This document shows positions 9,720 to 19,663 of a stretch of DNA of 64,000 nt, piece by piece. The notes beneath the pieces were generated by a model. The model was not told the DNA's origin and searched no databases. It was given only the letters and a program-made list of their open reading frames with translations. Location: assembly GCA_964036665.1 (NCBI GenBank), contig OZ038532.1:8494001-8558000 (forward strand). Reading direction: 5' to 3'. Both the position numbers and the translations under genes were made by a program. Position 1 is the first letter of the stretch. The number at the start of each line of letters is the position of its first letter. The stretch comes from Gordius sp. MW1. Its lineage: Eukaryota; Nematomorpha; Gordioida; Gordea; Gordiidae.

Positions 9720-12700
9720 CTTCTTTATCGTGTTGGAAATCCCACAGACGTGGGGTAAGTTTTCAGCAGCCTCTTCCATCTGAGTCGCGTAAATGCCATG
9801 CCAATTTCCATTTGTTTGACGTCCATATCCTTTTTGACAAGTCGTTTCCAGGTGGCACGTGGTCTGCCCCTTCCTCTTCTTCCAGGCACGTCCATCTCCA
9901 GCGTTCGCCGTGTGACATCGTCCTCTTCTCTTCGTAATACATGGCCGTACCACCGCAGTCGATTTTCTCTTAAGAAGTCCTTCGTCGCTTGTATACCCAT
10001 CTTTGTCATCAAGGATTCGTTCGTCTTGCGATCCAGCTTGGTGTAGCCTAAGCTCCATCGCACCATTCTCATTTCCGTGACTTGCAAAAGTTTCTCCTCC
10101 GCGGTGGTTACAGCCCATGTTTCGCTCCCGTAAAGCAAGACCGGTCGCACGATGGTTTTGTACGCCTTGCTTTTCAACCAAATTGGTATCTTTTTGTCAC
10201 ACATGACACCGGAGATGCTGCGCCACTTGAGCCATGCTTTCTTGATCCGAGAATGGACTTCGGCGGTACATCCTCCCTCTTGATGTAATAGCGAGCCAAG
10301 ATATGTGAACTTATCAACCTCCGTGTACATTGGACCGCCATTTTTGTGCATTTGCGGACTACCGCCCATCGTTTGCATGTAAACCGTTTTCTTCTCGCTG
10401 ACCTTTAACCCGAATTCCGAAAAACGTTCTGACCATTTTTTCGCCTGATGAAAAACCCCTTCTCTTGTTTCATCGCATAGGACAATATCATCGGCATATA
10501 GCATAGTCCAAGGGGCTGGCTTGTGCAAGTCCTTTGTTATTGTATCCATAATTAGATTAAACAAGAATGGGCTTAACGCTGACCCTTGATGTAGTCCAAT
10601 CATTATTCGGAAGGGTTTCGTTTCTCCTACGGTAGTCCTAACAGATGCAACCGCGCCATTATACATTTCCTTGATAAGTCGAACATATCCTTCGGGTATA
10701 TTTCTGGCTCTAAGGGACCACCATATTAAGTCTCTCGGAACCGTATCGTAGGCCTTTTCCAAATCGATGAAGACCATGTGTAAGTTCTTTCTTATGTCGC
10801 CATATTTTTCCATCGTCTGCTTCAACGCAAAGATTGGATCCATCGTTGATTTACCGGCCACGAATCCAAACTGATTGGGCGAGAGACAAACTTCGTCATT
10901 GAGCCTTTTCACTATCACCCTTTCTAGTAGTTTTAGTGAGTGGCAGGTCAACTTGATACCTCTAAAGTTGCCACATTCCTGCGCGTCTCCTTTGCCTTTG
11001 TATATGGGTATGATAGTACTTTCCCTCCATTGGTCAGGGATACGACTCTCATACAGCATAGCGTTAAATAGGCCTGTCATTATGTCGATTCCTTCTCCTT
11101 TGCACCCAAGCCAAGCTTCGATCGGTAAATCATCGGGACCTAGCGCTTTCCCTTTCCGCATCTTCGTTAGTTGCGCTCCTACTTCATAAGCCTGGAATGG
11201 TAAAACCAAGTTGGAGTTCGGTCCCACCCTCTCTAGCGGTCTTCTATCATTCGTTTTGTTCATCATATTTTGGAAATAGTCTTTCCATCTTTTGATGACT
11301 TCCTTCGGTTTGCACAACGTTCGTCCCTCTTCGCTTTTAATGACTTTCAGTGTCCCGACATCTCGACTTTTTTTCTCCCTAATCTTTGCGAGTTTATGCA
11401 TGACTATGTCGCCGCCCTTCGTATCGAGCTTGTTTGCCATCTCGGTGTAAGCCTTGTTCTTCGCTATCGCAACCGCCGTCTTAGCTTTGCGTTTCGCTTC
11501 ACGATATGCCACGTAGTCTTCTCCTATCTTCGTTTTGTACCATCGTAGGTACCACGCCTTCTTTTCTTCTATAGCCCCTTTGACCGAGTCATTCCACCAC
11601 CATAGTTCACGCTTGTGCGCTCTGCCGCCCTTAGTTCGTCCCAGGATTTGAAAGGCCGTTTCCTTTAGAACATTTGCAACGGTGGCCCACCTTTTGTTAA
11701 TGTCGCCCCCCAAGCCTGCAACCTTCAAGAGCGGAGTTGCTCGAGCGTGAAACATTTCATTTGCACGATCATCCTTGAGCTTTTCGTACTTTGTCCTTGG
11801 TGTGTAGACTTTTCTCCTCTCGGGAAAAATCTTTCGTGCTATATCGAGGACAACTGGCCGATGTTGTTTGGCGATTTCTTCCCCCGGTATAACCTTGCAA
11901 TCTTTGACTTGCCACAAATTTTTGCGCTTCACTAGGATGTAGTCGACCTGTGTAAGGTGATCCCCACTGCTGTACGTTGCTAGATGTTCGGTACGCTTCT
12001 GAAAGAAGGTATTCACAATGGCCATATCGTAAGCTTGCGCCATCTGTAGTAACTTCTCTCCCTCTTTGTTCTTCACCCCATAGCCATGCCCGCCGTGATT
12101 TCGTTCGTACACGCCCCTTTCTTTCCCAACGTGCCCATTAAAGTCTGCTCCGATGATGAGATTCTCGTCAGGCTTCACGTAGCGTATTTCGTTTTCGAGC
12201 TTCTCATAGAATTCGTCCTTCTCAATTTCGGAACATCCAACCTGGGGCGAATACGCACAGATAACATTGACAAGGCCGCCTTGATCCGCCAGCTTTATGC
12301 ACATCAATCTATCCGAGCATCGTTTGACTTCGACTACCTTGTCCTTATAGGAATCGCTAAGCACTATACCGACCCCGTTCTTCCGTGATGGGGAACCCGA
12401 GTAGTATAGCTTGTAACCATCTCCTAGCTCCCTGGCTTTTGTTCCATGCCATCGCGTTTCTTGTAGGCACGCTATGTGTATCCTTCGCCTTTTTAGCATC
12501 TGCGCAACCTCGATGCTCTTCCCCGTCAGCGTACCCACATTCCAGCTGGCCACTCTTGTCCGTTTGACAACTAGATTCCTTAACCGCCTTCGTTGTGAGT
12601 GAGGCGGTAACCCTTGTATACTTTTCACATTGCACGGGCGGATGATGCAATGCGCGTCGTTTGGGGAGGACGCCCTAGCATTCTGGTAAATTTTCGTATT

Positions 12701-12803
12701 TGAAGCTGCCATGTTGTTTGGAGTTGCTTTTTACAGCCGGCTTCCGACCTGACGCCAACCCTCCACTTTTTTCACACGGACTTGGGACCGTCGTTGGTAG
12801 TGT
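9720..12803 (-). mobile_element. Full-length RTE-clade non-LTR retrotransposon
   Basis: A 3084-bp element bounded by a perfect 20-bp duplication. It has a 91-bp 5' leader (12713-12803), one ORF and only about 5 bp after the stop. The leader is conserved in the copies ending at 51725 and 62093 (the + strand motif CGCCAACCCTCCACT is shared), supporting a functional 5' end or promoter. An intact ORF and an undiverged duplication indicate a young insertion. Confidence 0.95.
9725..12712 (-). CDS. RTE endonuclease/reverse transcriptase, 995 aa
   Basis: This protein would nick DNA and copy its own RNA at the nick (target-primed reverse transcription). The N-terminal apurinic-type endonuclease (about residues 52-290) shows ASWNVGTLTGK, the catalytic-Glu motif LQETRW, GADFNGHVG, the VDYILVKR region with its Asp, and HRPVVLD with the catalytic His. 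The RT (about 510-780) shows GIKLTCHSLKLLERV, QFGFVAGKSTMDPIFAL, FIDLEKAYDTVPRD (first Asp), GLHQGSALSPFLFN and the palm YADD. The C-terminal domain follows, with FTYLGSLLHQEGG, LLYGSETWAV and RLRWYGHVLRR, and a basic stretch (RRGRGRP). The start is the first ATG (12710-12712) and there are no internal stops. Length and motif order match the RTE clade, relatives of which are often annotated as craniofacial development protein 2-like. All catalytic residues I can check are present, so it may be active. Confidence 0.95.
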   Translation of the reverse strand: MAASNTKIYQNARASSPNDAHCIIRPCNVKSIQGLPPHSQRRRLRNLVVKRTRVASWNVGTLTGKSIEVAQMLKRRRIHIACLQETRWHGTKARELGDGYKLYYSGSPSRKNGVGIVLSDSYKDKVVEVKRCSDRLMCIKLADQGGLVNVICAYSPQVGCSEIEKDEFYEKLENEIRYVKPDENLIIGADFNGHVGKERGVYERNHGGHGYGVKNKEGEKLLQMAQAYDMAIVNTFFQKRTEHLATYSSGDHLTQVDYILVKRKNLWQVKDCKVIPGEEIAKQHRPVVLDIARKIFPERRKVYTPRTKYEKLKDDRANEMFHARATPLLKVAGLGGDINKRWATVANVLKETAFQILGRTKGGRAHKRELWWWNDSVKGAIEEKKAWYLRWYKTKIGEDYVAYREAKRKAKTAVAIAKNKAYTEMANKLDTKGGDIVMHKLAKIREKKSRDVGTLKVIKSEEGRTLCKPKEVIKRWKDYFQNMMNKTNDRRPLERVGPNSNLVLPFQAYEVGAQLTKMRKGKALGPDDLPIEAWLGCKGEGIDIMTGLFNAMLYESRIPDQWRESTIIPIYKGKGDAQECGNFRGIKLTCHSLKLLERVIVKRLNDEVCLSPNQFGFVAGKSTMDPIFALKQTMEKYGDIRKNLHMVFIDLEKAYDTVPRDLIWWSLRARNIPEGYVRLIKEMYNGAVASVRTTVGETKPFRIMIGLHQGSALSPFLFNLIMDTITKDLHKPAPWTMLYADDIVLCDETREGVFHQAKKWSERFSEFGLKVSEKKTVYMQTMGGSPQMHKNGGPMYTEVDKFTYLGSLLHQEGGCTAEVHSRIKKAWLKWRSISGVMCDKKIPIWLKSKAYKTIVRPVLLYGSETWAVTTAEEKLLQVTEMRMVRWSLGYTKLDRKTNESLMTKMGIQATKDFLRENRLRWYGHVLRREEDDVTRRTLEMDVPGRRGRGRPRATWKRLVKKDMDVKQMEIGMAFTRLRWKRLLKTYPTSVGFPTR

Positions 12804-12823
12804 TACAATTAATAATTTGGGCT
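12804..12823. repeat. Target-site duplication, 5' side of RTE
   Basis: Identical to the 20-bp word at 9700-9719. Confidence 0.95.
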
Positions 12824-14821
12824 AATTTTTATAAATATTCTATTAGGCAGAAAACCTTGTAAGTCCTTGTATTTTGAACTAAGCCACTATATGTCATAAA
12901 ATATTACAATTATAAATAATAAATCACAAAATCACATTTATACTTATTTGATTATTATGTTTAATTCGAAAAATCAACTAATAATACGCTTACAGGTTGA
13001 AATCCAGATGAATGAACCAAGAATAACGTACAATCTGATCATGAAAAATAATTGCTTTAAGCAGAATATTCCAAAATAGGATAACTTTAGCACAAACGTT
13101 TGTTTACGTAATTTCCCTTAAACAAGTAAAGAAAATATTATATTTTCGCTTTGCCAAATAATAGTAAATTGTGAATAAAAATTTTAAATTCTTGAAGATT
13201 ATGATATGATATATTTTTAAAGTAAAAATTCGGGAGTAAATTGAAACTTTTCGATAATGATAACAAAATTGTATTTTATTTTAGGCATATGTCTTTTTAA
13301 TGTAATTATGCCTGGGCGTAGCCAGGGAGGAATCAATTTGCCATCTCCCCTGACCCCTCCCCAAATATAAACAAATATAATATTAAAACTTTACATTTTA
13401 AAATTATTATTATTATGCCACACCTCTCTTATAAACATTATGCCATCCCTCCCTCCCCCCCACCCCCAACAAACACTGCTATGCCCTAAATAAAAGCTGA
13501 AAATAAAAATACAAATAATAAACTTATTTTAAATATTTTATATAGTTGCTTTATAACTTGATAGGGGGGGGGGGTACCTGTGTGAAGAAAGAAGTCGTTT
13601 GAAATTTTTGATGAACAATCCTTCTTAACAACCATTTATTCTTTACAATCTCTAATAAATGTTGCTGTCCACCATTTACGACAAAAAAAACGATAACCGC
13701 GCTAGAGTAAGGACCGGTTTTTCAAAACCTTACAATTAGAAACGAGCCGGATTCGGAAGGGCATTTAATGATACTCACGATCCCCTAGGATCGACAGAGC
13801 AACGTAAATGCTGTATTCAGGATTATTAGTATTCTTCATTTCTATTCCCATCGTACCCCCCTCAAAAATTTCAAATAGATTTTTCCTAAGACAATCGATC
13901 GCCATTGCCATCGCTAAATCTAATTTTTATTCCCTAAGCGATTCAATGTCCATTTTTAAAGAAGATGAAGAAACGGATAATGCCTTTTAATCATTTTATT
14001 CGTAATTATTTTTGTTCTTATATCGTTTTTAATGTCATTATATATTTAATACTTTTTCATAATAAAGCATTATAACTAAAGGGGGGCTCGGATAGGAATA
14101 CCAAACTCAAAAAAGTTTTCCCCGAATTTTATGGAAAAACTTAACAATATTTATATGACCCTTGTTGTGTCGCATTCATAGAAATACCTGATTACTTTAA
14201 ATAATTTGTGCAAAGATAAAGTGCGTGCTTTAAAATGAAGAATCTAATTCATAATTTTTTCTTATAAAAACTCCCGTTTTCTAAAAATGGCGCAGGATAG
14301 TAGCCAAATTTATTAATCAAGGTAATTATTAAATTAATCTTTTTGAGTGTTCAACATGCTTATCAAAACTTTAAAAATCCATGCTATTAGAAATTGAGAG
14401 AGTCAATCTTAAGAGAGAAGAGTATAATAATGAAATCTAAAATTAGTCAAAAAGAATTTTAATTTTGCAAAGTGTTTTCAGCTATTAATTCATGCAAACT
14501 GCATTTAGATCAGATTCGTTTTGAATTTTCTGCCCGAACCTGGCCCGATTTAATTTTTTAACTTCATTGCCCGCCGAGGCCCGCCTAAACCCATCTAAGT
14601 GTCCGCCCGGGCCCGCCCGAATGGTTAAAGCTGCCCGAATTGCCAGGCCCGAAATATGAAATTTGTTCGTTAGGCCAGAATTTATGCGATCCCAAACCTA
14701 GGTAAGATTTGTTTAAATTTTTCTGCCCCAATGCGGCCAGGTCCAAATTTAGAAATTAGAAATATAAATAGCGTTGATTATGCAATAAAGAAGGCGAAGA
14801 GCACAATGGGGAAGCTTTGAT
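12824..14821. other. Unassigned DNA with repeat scraps
   Basis: No gene recognised. 13312-13490 begins CTGGGCGTAGCCAGGGAGG and has C-rich blocks like the hAT MITE family, but its right end is not clear. 13560-13575 is a G run. 14530-14700 is a GCCCG-rich island similar to 5760-5830 and 8365-8490 (shared GGCCCGAAATAT). The 60-codon ORF at 13808 has no recognisable similarity. Confidence 0.45.
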
Positions 14822-15239
14822 AACACTTCGTAGGTCGGGTGGGGTCATAATGACCCCAAGCCGTTTAAAAATGTTGTACAAAATAAACTAGTTTATATTA
14901 CAATTTACTTTTTTCAGTAGCTTAACAAAATTTACCTTAGAATATATCTTCAAAATTTGGCTAGTTTTTATCTATTGAGTGTTTTAGATGCCCGGGGTCT
15001 TCCACGACCCCACCTTCCATAAAATGAAATAAAAATTCAACATTTTTTTGTTTGAAATATATTATTAAAACCCATTATTGTAAACGCATTTGTGAAGAAA
15101 TTTTTTGTGTACATATCTTTTTATTTAAAATATTCAAATCTTAAACTCTGATTTTAACGTATAATAATATTTCCTCGTTGTATTTCAAAGTGCTTATTTG
15201 CCTGATTCCTGCATTTTTTGTTTTTTTAAGAGAACAAAT

Positions 15240-15425
15240 TATTGTGCTCAGTACTTAATTCAATTTTTGCTCAGTAGAATATTCAAATGCTCAGTAGAAT
15301 AAACAAATGCTCAGTAGAATAATTAAATACTCAGTAAATAATTTAATGTTCAGTTATTTAATTATTTGTTCAGTAATAAATTTATTTGTTCAGTTTTTTT
15401 ATTCAAATCTTGCTCAGTTATTTTT
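15240..15425 (+). repeat. Left CTCAGT array
   Basis: At least eight short-spaced copies of TGCTCAGT, ACTCAGT or TTCAGT separated by 10-20 bp of A/T. A matching array in the opposite orientation lies at 17940-18190, on the other side of the MULE coding remnant. Confidence 0.75.
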
Positions 15426-15462
15426 TTATTTATGCAAAGTAACTACGAACTAGTTTTCAAGC

Positions 15463-15543
15463 AAAATTCTCGAGCCAGATTCGAACACGAAATATCTAAG
15501 TAAGAGTCTTGCGTGTTACCCATGGAGTCAAAGTGCTCCGCTG
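15463..15543 (-). ncRNA. tRNA-like remnant (possible tRNA-Lys-derived)
   Basis: Read on the minus strand, a GACTCTTACTT block resembles a lysine anticodon arm. It is followed at normal distance by a T-arm-like GTGTTCGAATCTGG and a CTCGAG end. The D arm does not pair well and the 5' acceptor is not complementary. It is therefore a decayed tRNA or a tRNA-derived SINE head, not a working tRNA gene. Confidence 0.3.
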
Positions 15544-15598
15544 AAAAATGTTTTATTTTGTTTATATGTTAATTAAAATAAATTTTATTTCATTAACT

Positions 15599-16505
15599 AG
15601 GGGAGACCGGGGCCTAAATAGCCATAAAAAATTAAACCACTTTAAAAAAAACTAATGAAGATTTTTATAATTTTTTTATTGGTATACATTTTTATAGTCT
15701 ATTTCTATTATAGAAAATAAAATTGAGAAAAAAAGCTTATAAATTTTTTATAAATTGAGTTTAAAAAAATCAAAAATCCTAGAAATTTCAAAAGTGCCCG
15801 GGGTTAGTTATAGCTATGTTCAGGGGATAGATTAACCCTGACGTTTTGACTTCTTAATAGTGTGTGCTAACTCAAATCCATAAAAACATTGTTACATTAT
15901 AAAAAACATAGAAAAGTATTATATTTATGTGATAAAAATAAAATAAGGGTCAAGATGACAATCTGACTCAAGTATACTTAAAAGACAGATTCTGCAATGT
16001 AAAAAAAACTTTTAGTAGATTTTTAATATGTAATTAGAGTCTATTTCTATTCTAAATTACACTAAGTTGAATTATAAACAAGATTTTTGTTTTTCTAATT
16101 TTGTCATTTGTAAGGCCCAATGAAAAATGGCTATAACTAGCCCCTCTCCGACTAGCCCGACCCCTATTTTTATGAACAATTAATAATTCAACATGTTATA
16201 TTACGAATAAAAATTTAATCATTAGGCGGGTTTTATATAAAAAATATCCCCTTATAAGATAAAACTTAAATTAGTCCAAAATATAAAGCCAAAAAAATTT
16301 TATGTGCAAAATAGAAAATTTCCAAAAAATCGTTTTTCTTATAAAAACGTTAAATTTTATTTTTTCCAAACAAAAATTTTTTACTTATACCTTATAAAAA
16401 CATACACATATGGTTTAAATTTTAATCATATATCATTATTATTTTTAAAAATAATTACAAAGATAATAGTAACCCCGGGCTACGACTAGCCCCGGTTTCC
16501 TTTCC
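15599..16505. mobile_element. Short TIR element (GGAGACCGGGGC ends)
   Basis: The left end reads AGGGGAGACCGGGGCCTAAA. The right end, read on the minus strand, reads GGAAACCGGGGCTAGTCGTA. The interior is AT-rich with several gggc/gccc motifs (for example CTAGCCCCTCTCC near 16138). It has no transposase and no sure target duplication. It lies within the MULE left arm. Confidence 0.45.
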
Positions 16506-16739
16506 TATTTGGCGCTCATTTTAAAATCAATTCCTCGGAAGCTACATTCTCTGGTTATCAAACTCTGGAATCTTATGAATCTGACAGCGAAGAAGTTGTT
16601 GTAGATAAAAACAGAATCGATTGCCACGTAAACGCACCAATATTATTTGGAAGAAGATTGGCACCTATGAAAATGCAGAAGAAGCTAAAACTTTTGTGGA
16701 TAAAGCCTAGTGCTATTGGTACAAAAATAACATTTAGGA

Positions 16740-17427
16740 AGGTATGAAAGTTTATTACAGGTAAAATATTTATACCTTATATAATGATTTTTAATTTTTA
16801 AGGTGTAACAAAGCCAAATACAGAGGTCTGCAATATGCCGCAAGATTGTAGAAGGCCTAAATCAATAATTTATAATCTAAACAAAATGGTTTACAAAATT
16901 TCAATGTCCCAACTTAGAAATACACTAACAGCGTTAAGAAAGGAAAATTACGGTTGATCAATAATTAGTTTAGGAGAGTTATAACAATGGCTAATTGATC
17001 ATTCCTTAATACGCTCAGATGAAGATGAACCCTATATAGTTTCTTATATGGTGTCCTATGAAGAATGTACTTTTAAATTTTTTATGTTAACAAAGAGGTA
17101 TTTTATCATTTTTCATCTGTTAGTTTTAGGCTTTTGGGGAATAGTGAACTTTCAGATATATTGCATGCTGATGCCACCTATAAAATCACTTTGCACGTCT
17201 TTCCACTTTTAATAATTGGTACCACTGATTATGATTGCCATTTTCATTTTTTGGGAATGTCTCTCTGTACAAACGAAAGGAAAGAAGAATTCATATTTCT
17301 TTTTAACAGTTTAATTCTTGGGCTGAAGTCTTTAGATAATGCAACTCCTAAATGTGATGTTTTAGTTACTGAAGGAAGAAAGCGAGGCAGACTCTTAAAG
17401 GCTAAATCAGCCTTTATCGTTCAGTAA
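16740..17427 (+). pseudogene. MULE (Mutator-like) transposase remnant
   Basis: Fragments of a MULE transposase of the metazoan FLYWCH-associated type. 16740-16850 resembles the end of a FLYWCH zinc finger (KVYYRCNKAKYRG) if a 42-bp GT-AG intron, 16760-16801, is removed. 17016-17097 continues with DEDEPYIVSYMVSYEECTF. Removing a 32-bp intron (17098-17129) joins it in frame to 17130-17427. That last piece carries HADATYK with the first catalytic Asp, then FPLLIIGTTDYDCHFHFLGM and the FNSL helix. The second catalytic Asp region is altered (VLVTEG), and the catalytic Glu and C-terminus are absent. Stops and shifts between 16850 and 17010 show it is dead. Confidence 0.7.
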
Positions 17428-17939
17428 TGGTAAGTTTAGATTATTTAACATAGATTATATAAAAATTTTAGATTTTGAAATGTAAGTTGTCTCCAGCAAA
17501 ATTTGTTTATTTTTTATTTTAAATTTAATTATTATTATTAATCTGTATTTGTAAATATTTGTGATTATATCCAAATAAAAATTTTATATTTTCCCTTTAT
17601 AAAGTTGAAGATTGATAAATCTCAACAAAATTTGCAAAAAATTACATTATAAACATGTAAAATTTAAGAAGGAGAAAGCATAGCATTTAGAATTGGAATT
17701 ATAGGTCATTACTTTTTATAGCTTTTTTAACTTGCCATTTATTTATTTGAATGGAGAGAAGGGAGGACTTAAAGGGAAAAAATTCAAGACACTAAGATAC
17801 CTTATAACCTTTAAAAATTTAACAATCAGTCCAATCTATTTAATTTAGCCAAAATAAACTATTTCAATTTCCACACACTCAGTTTAACTTTTTTTTACAA
17901 AATATTAGTGCTAAATAGATTAAGATTGAGTATTATTTA
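17428..17939. other. AT-rich interior of the MULE region
   Basis: No coding continuation of the transposase is visible in any forward frame. The sequence is AT-rich and featureless. Confidence 0.4.
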
Positions 17940-18190
17940 TTAAAATTACTGAGCATTTTTTTGACTGAGCATTTTGGATTTATAACTGAGCAATATTAAG
18001 ATTATTTACTGAGCATTTTGGATTTATAACTGAGCAATATTATGATTATTTACTCAGCATTTTCATTTATAACTGAGCAATATTAAGATTATTTACTGAG
18101 CATTTTTGAATTTTTTACTGAGCACTTTAATAAAATACTGAGCATATTTTACTGAGCATTTTTGATTTTTTTACTGAGCATTTAAATAAC
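17940..18190 (-). repeat. Right CTCAGT array (inverted)
   Basis: About eleven copies of ACTGAGCA (complement TGCTCAGT) spaced by short A/T stretches, several in a larger repeated block around TTATAACTGAGCAATATTA. It mirrors 15240-15425. Such multi-copy subterminal motifs are typical transposase-binding sites. Confidence 0.75.
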
Positions 18191-19336
18191 ATCCTTTTTT
18201 AATAAGTCTAATATTGAAAAGTACAGTTTTTTTATAGTTCTTCGTCTGAAGATGATATATGAACATAACAGTTATAACATTTTCTCAAGTAGTTCTTGAT
18301 GATTCTATGATTACATATACATCATGAGTAGTCATGAATCTGAGAGTGAGTTAACAGGAGATTAAGATGAAGAAGAGTTAATTGATATGCCTAACAAAAT
18401 TAGTTACCTTTATAGGAAATAACTTATAAGCTTTTATTATATGATATATTTCAAAGGAAAAGACAATACTAAGTGGCACAAAAATTGTCCTAATAAAGTT
18501 AGAACGAAATAGAATTGTGTATTTCATTTACGTGAAAAAGCCATATTGGGCAACCAAAACTCCTCTTGATTGTTTTAAATTACTTATTACAGATGAAATA
18601 ATTAAGAGTATAGTGAAATTTAGCAAATTTATGACTATATAAATATATGTAGAAAATGTATATGTAACTATTTTTATAGCCTCCTAAAATTTCTTATATA
18701 ATATTTTCATTTAAATATTTTTCATTAATTTTGATCTTTTATTATGAATCTATATGAAAATTTTTATAAAATAACATTTAAATTTATAATAATATGAGTT
18801 GAGACCAATAGTAACTTTTTTTGCCTTATAAAATTAAAAGCCAAAAATTGCTTATGTTTGAACATCTCATTTTTTTTGTTTTTGGGTTATTTTTTACCAA
18901 ATTTTTCACATTTATAGTTTCAACCTTCTGTTATATAATCTTATTGATTAAACCATAAAATAAAGTATTTTTTTTTGGTATGAGCCAAAATAGTCATTAG
19001 GGGAAAAATTTTGGGGGTTGCTCTAATTATGAGTAAAAAACTAAAACCACTTGATCAATTAGCCAAATTTATATATTAATGAACGTATAAGAGTTGAAAT
19101 AATAGGCTTGCAAATTTTGACAAGTTTATATTATAAAATATCTAAGTTATAGCTATTTAAATTTTGGGGCAATTATGACCCCAAATACCATCCGTGTTAG
19201 CATTTTTTACACAACCTACAAAGTGTTTAACCAATTCAAAAAAATTAAATGAATTTGAAATAAATTTAACACTTATGTGTGCATACATAGTGTGAAAATG
19301 GCATGACGCCTTTGTTTTAAGTCTAGACGACACATG
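18191..19336. other. AT-rich unassigned DNA
   Basis: No gene recognised. Scraps of GGGGTCATAATTG-type sequence near 19170 belong to the outer inverted ends already described. Confidence 0.4.
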
Positions 19337-19663
19337 TATATTGCTAGTGGCGTAGCTAGCCTTTTTGCCTTGGGGGAGGGGGGGGGGGCTGACCTGGTCA
19401 AGCCAGGGGGGTGGGACAAAAAATTTTAAATACCAAAACTATTAAAAGTTTAAAAAAAAATATGTTTTGCCCTCCCCTTTAATCCAAAACCTGGATACGA
19501 CCATGGGTCAAACGCAAATGAAAAAATTTTTTCTCATAAACGTTTGACAAACTTAAAATTTCGCTACTACTTTATGTATTTTTTCTAATAAAATTACTCT
19601 GGTATGTCTTAGACCCGCATGTTTCTAGGGCATAAAATAAATAAAATTTATTCATAAATAAAA

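Larger units (their letters stand above)
14822..19222. mobile_element. Possible outer ends of a composite DNA transposon
   Basis: The left end reads AACACTTCGTAGGT with GGGGTCATAATGACCCCAA shortly after. The right end, read on the minus strand, gives AACACTTTGTAGGT and then GGGGTCATAATTGCCCCAA. These inverted ends enclose the MULE remnants. No target duplication was found, so they may belong to the MULE or to an unrelated element. Confidence 0.4.

Noticed and set aside
9705-10181. 158-codon ORF overlapping the RTE C-terminus
   Set aside because: It is a shadow in another frame of the 995-codon RTE ORF, which carries all the family motifs.
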